Assembly (NCBI RefSeq): GCF_016653465.1
Contig: NZ_NHSQ01000084.1
Location: 92,050 to 156,049, forward strand
DNA from: Thiocystis minor
GTDB lineage: Bacteria; Pseudomonadota; Gammaproteobacteria; Chromatiales; Chromatiaceae
DNA: 64,000 bases
Reading direction: 5' to 3'
This document shows positions 63,937 through 64,000 of this stretch, piece by piece; the stretch's first letter is position 1, and each line of letters starts with the position of its first letter. The translations under genes and the position numbers were made by a program. The notes beneath the pieces were generated by a model, which saw only the letters and a list, made by a program, of their open reading frames with translations, did no database searches and was not told where the DNA came from.

Positions 63937-64000
63937 ATGTCAGCCAGCCTTCTTGAGCATTTTGCGTCCCTGGAAGATCCCCGGATCGAACGTAACAAGC
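63937..64000 (+). CDS. ISAs1-family transposase, N-terminal fragment (cut by window edge)
   Basis: It begins MSASLLEHFASLEDPRIERN, the DDE_Tnp_1-associated N-terminus typical of ISAs1 transposases, with GGAG six bases before the ATG. The left end of the element should lie between about 63870 and 63920; the inverted repeat cannot be confirmed without the right end. Confidence 0.75.
   Translation, partial: MSASLLEHFASLEDPRIERNK

Overview
The window is a 64 kb piece of a GC-rich gammaproteobacterial chromosome. The rhlB / trxA-rho divergon, the divergent yrfG/nudE pair, pta-ackA, rsmA, ttcA and sucAB all read as gammaproteobacterial. High GC, an oxaloacetate decarboxylase pump, and many palindromic and short-tandem repeats together suggest a purple sulfur bacterium (Chromatiaceae or a relative). 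This is inference: no photosynthesis or sulfur-oxidation operon lies in the window.

Layout. 1-7.5 kb: the 5' part of a CheB/CheR fusion, a GT39-like membrane glycosyltransferase, a four-helix-bundle (IVP/S23-type) gene framed by inverted hexamer arrays, a GH17-GT2 beta-glucan synthase, a BrnT/BrnA-type toxin-antitoxin pair and an RlpA-like protein. 7.5-20.1 kb: a minus-strand run of moaB-moeA-moaD and an ABC-2 exporter, recQ, a secreted phospholipase A2-like protein and oadG-oadA-oadB, then pbpC on plus. 20.1-24.9 kb: a repeat-rich spacer and a three-gene unit of TonB-dependent receptor, small periplasmic protein and diguanylate cyclase. 25-35 kb: rho and trxA opposite rhlB, an IS3 remnant, tRNA-Ser(CGA), lon, rsmA, an Rpn-family nuclease and tal.

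35-44.7 kb: a CHAD / MESH1-like pair, a DUF475 (TerC-like) membrane protein opposite a TerY / TerY-C / PP2C cluster without a kinase, yrfG, nudE and a double-thioredoxin periplasmic protein. 44.7-55.2 kb: pta-ackA, an OmpA-family coiled-coil protein, hsp20, a PanE-like reductase, a quinone oxidoreductase, a phosphoesterase, ttcA and a DUF900 hydrolase. 55.3-58.6 kb: a lower-GC restriction-modification island (cytosine methyltransferase, DUF3883-like protein, Vsr). 58.6-64 kb: sucB/sucA on minus, a small unknown gene, an NRDE-family protein and the start of an ISAs1-like transposase.

Most genes are housekeeping. The unusual content is the repeats (inverted GTTGTC hexamer arrays, two related families of palindromic mobile-looking elements, a small terminal-inverted-repeat element, heptamer arrays) and several compact signalling or defence cassettes: TerY without its kinase, receptor/periplasmic/diguanylate cyclase, CHAD/MESH1, Rpn, and the restriction-modification island. 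No CRISPR array, prophage or complete insertion sequence is visible.
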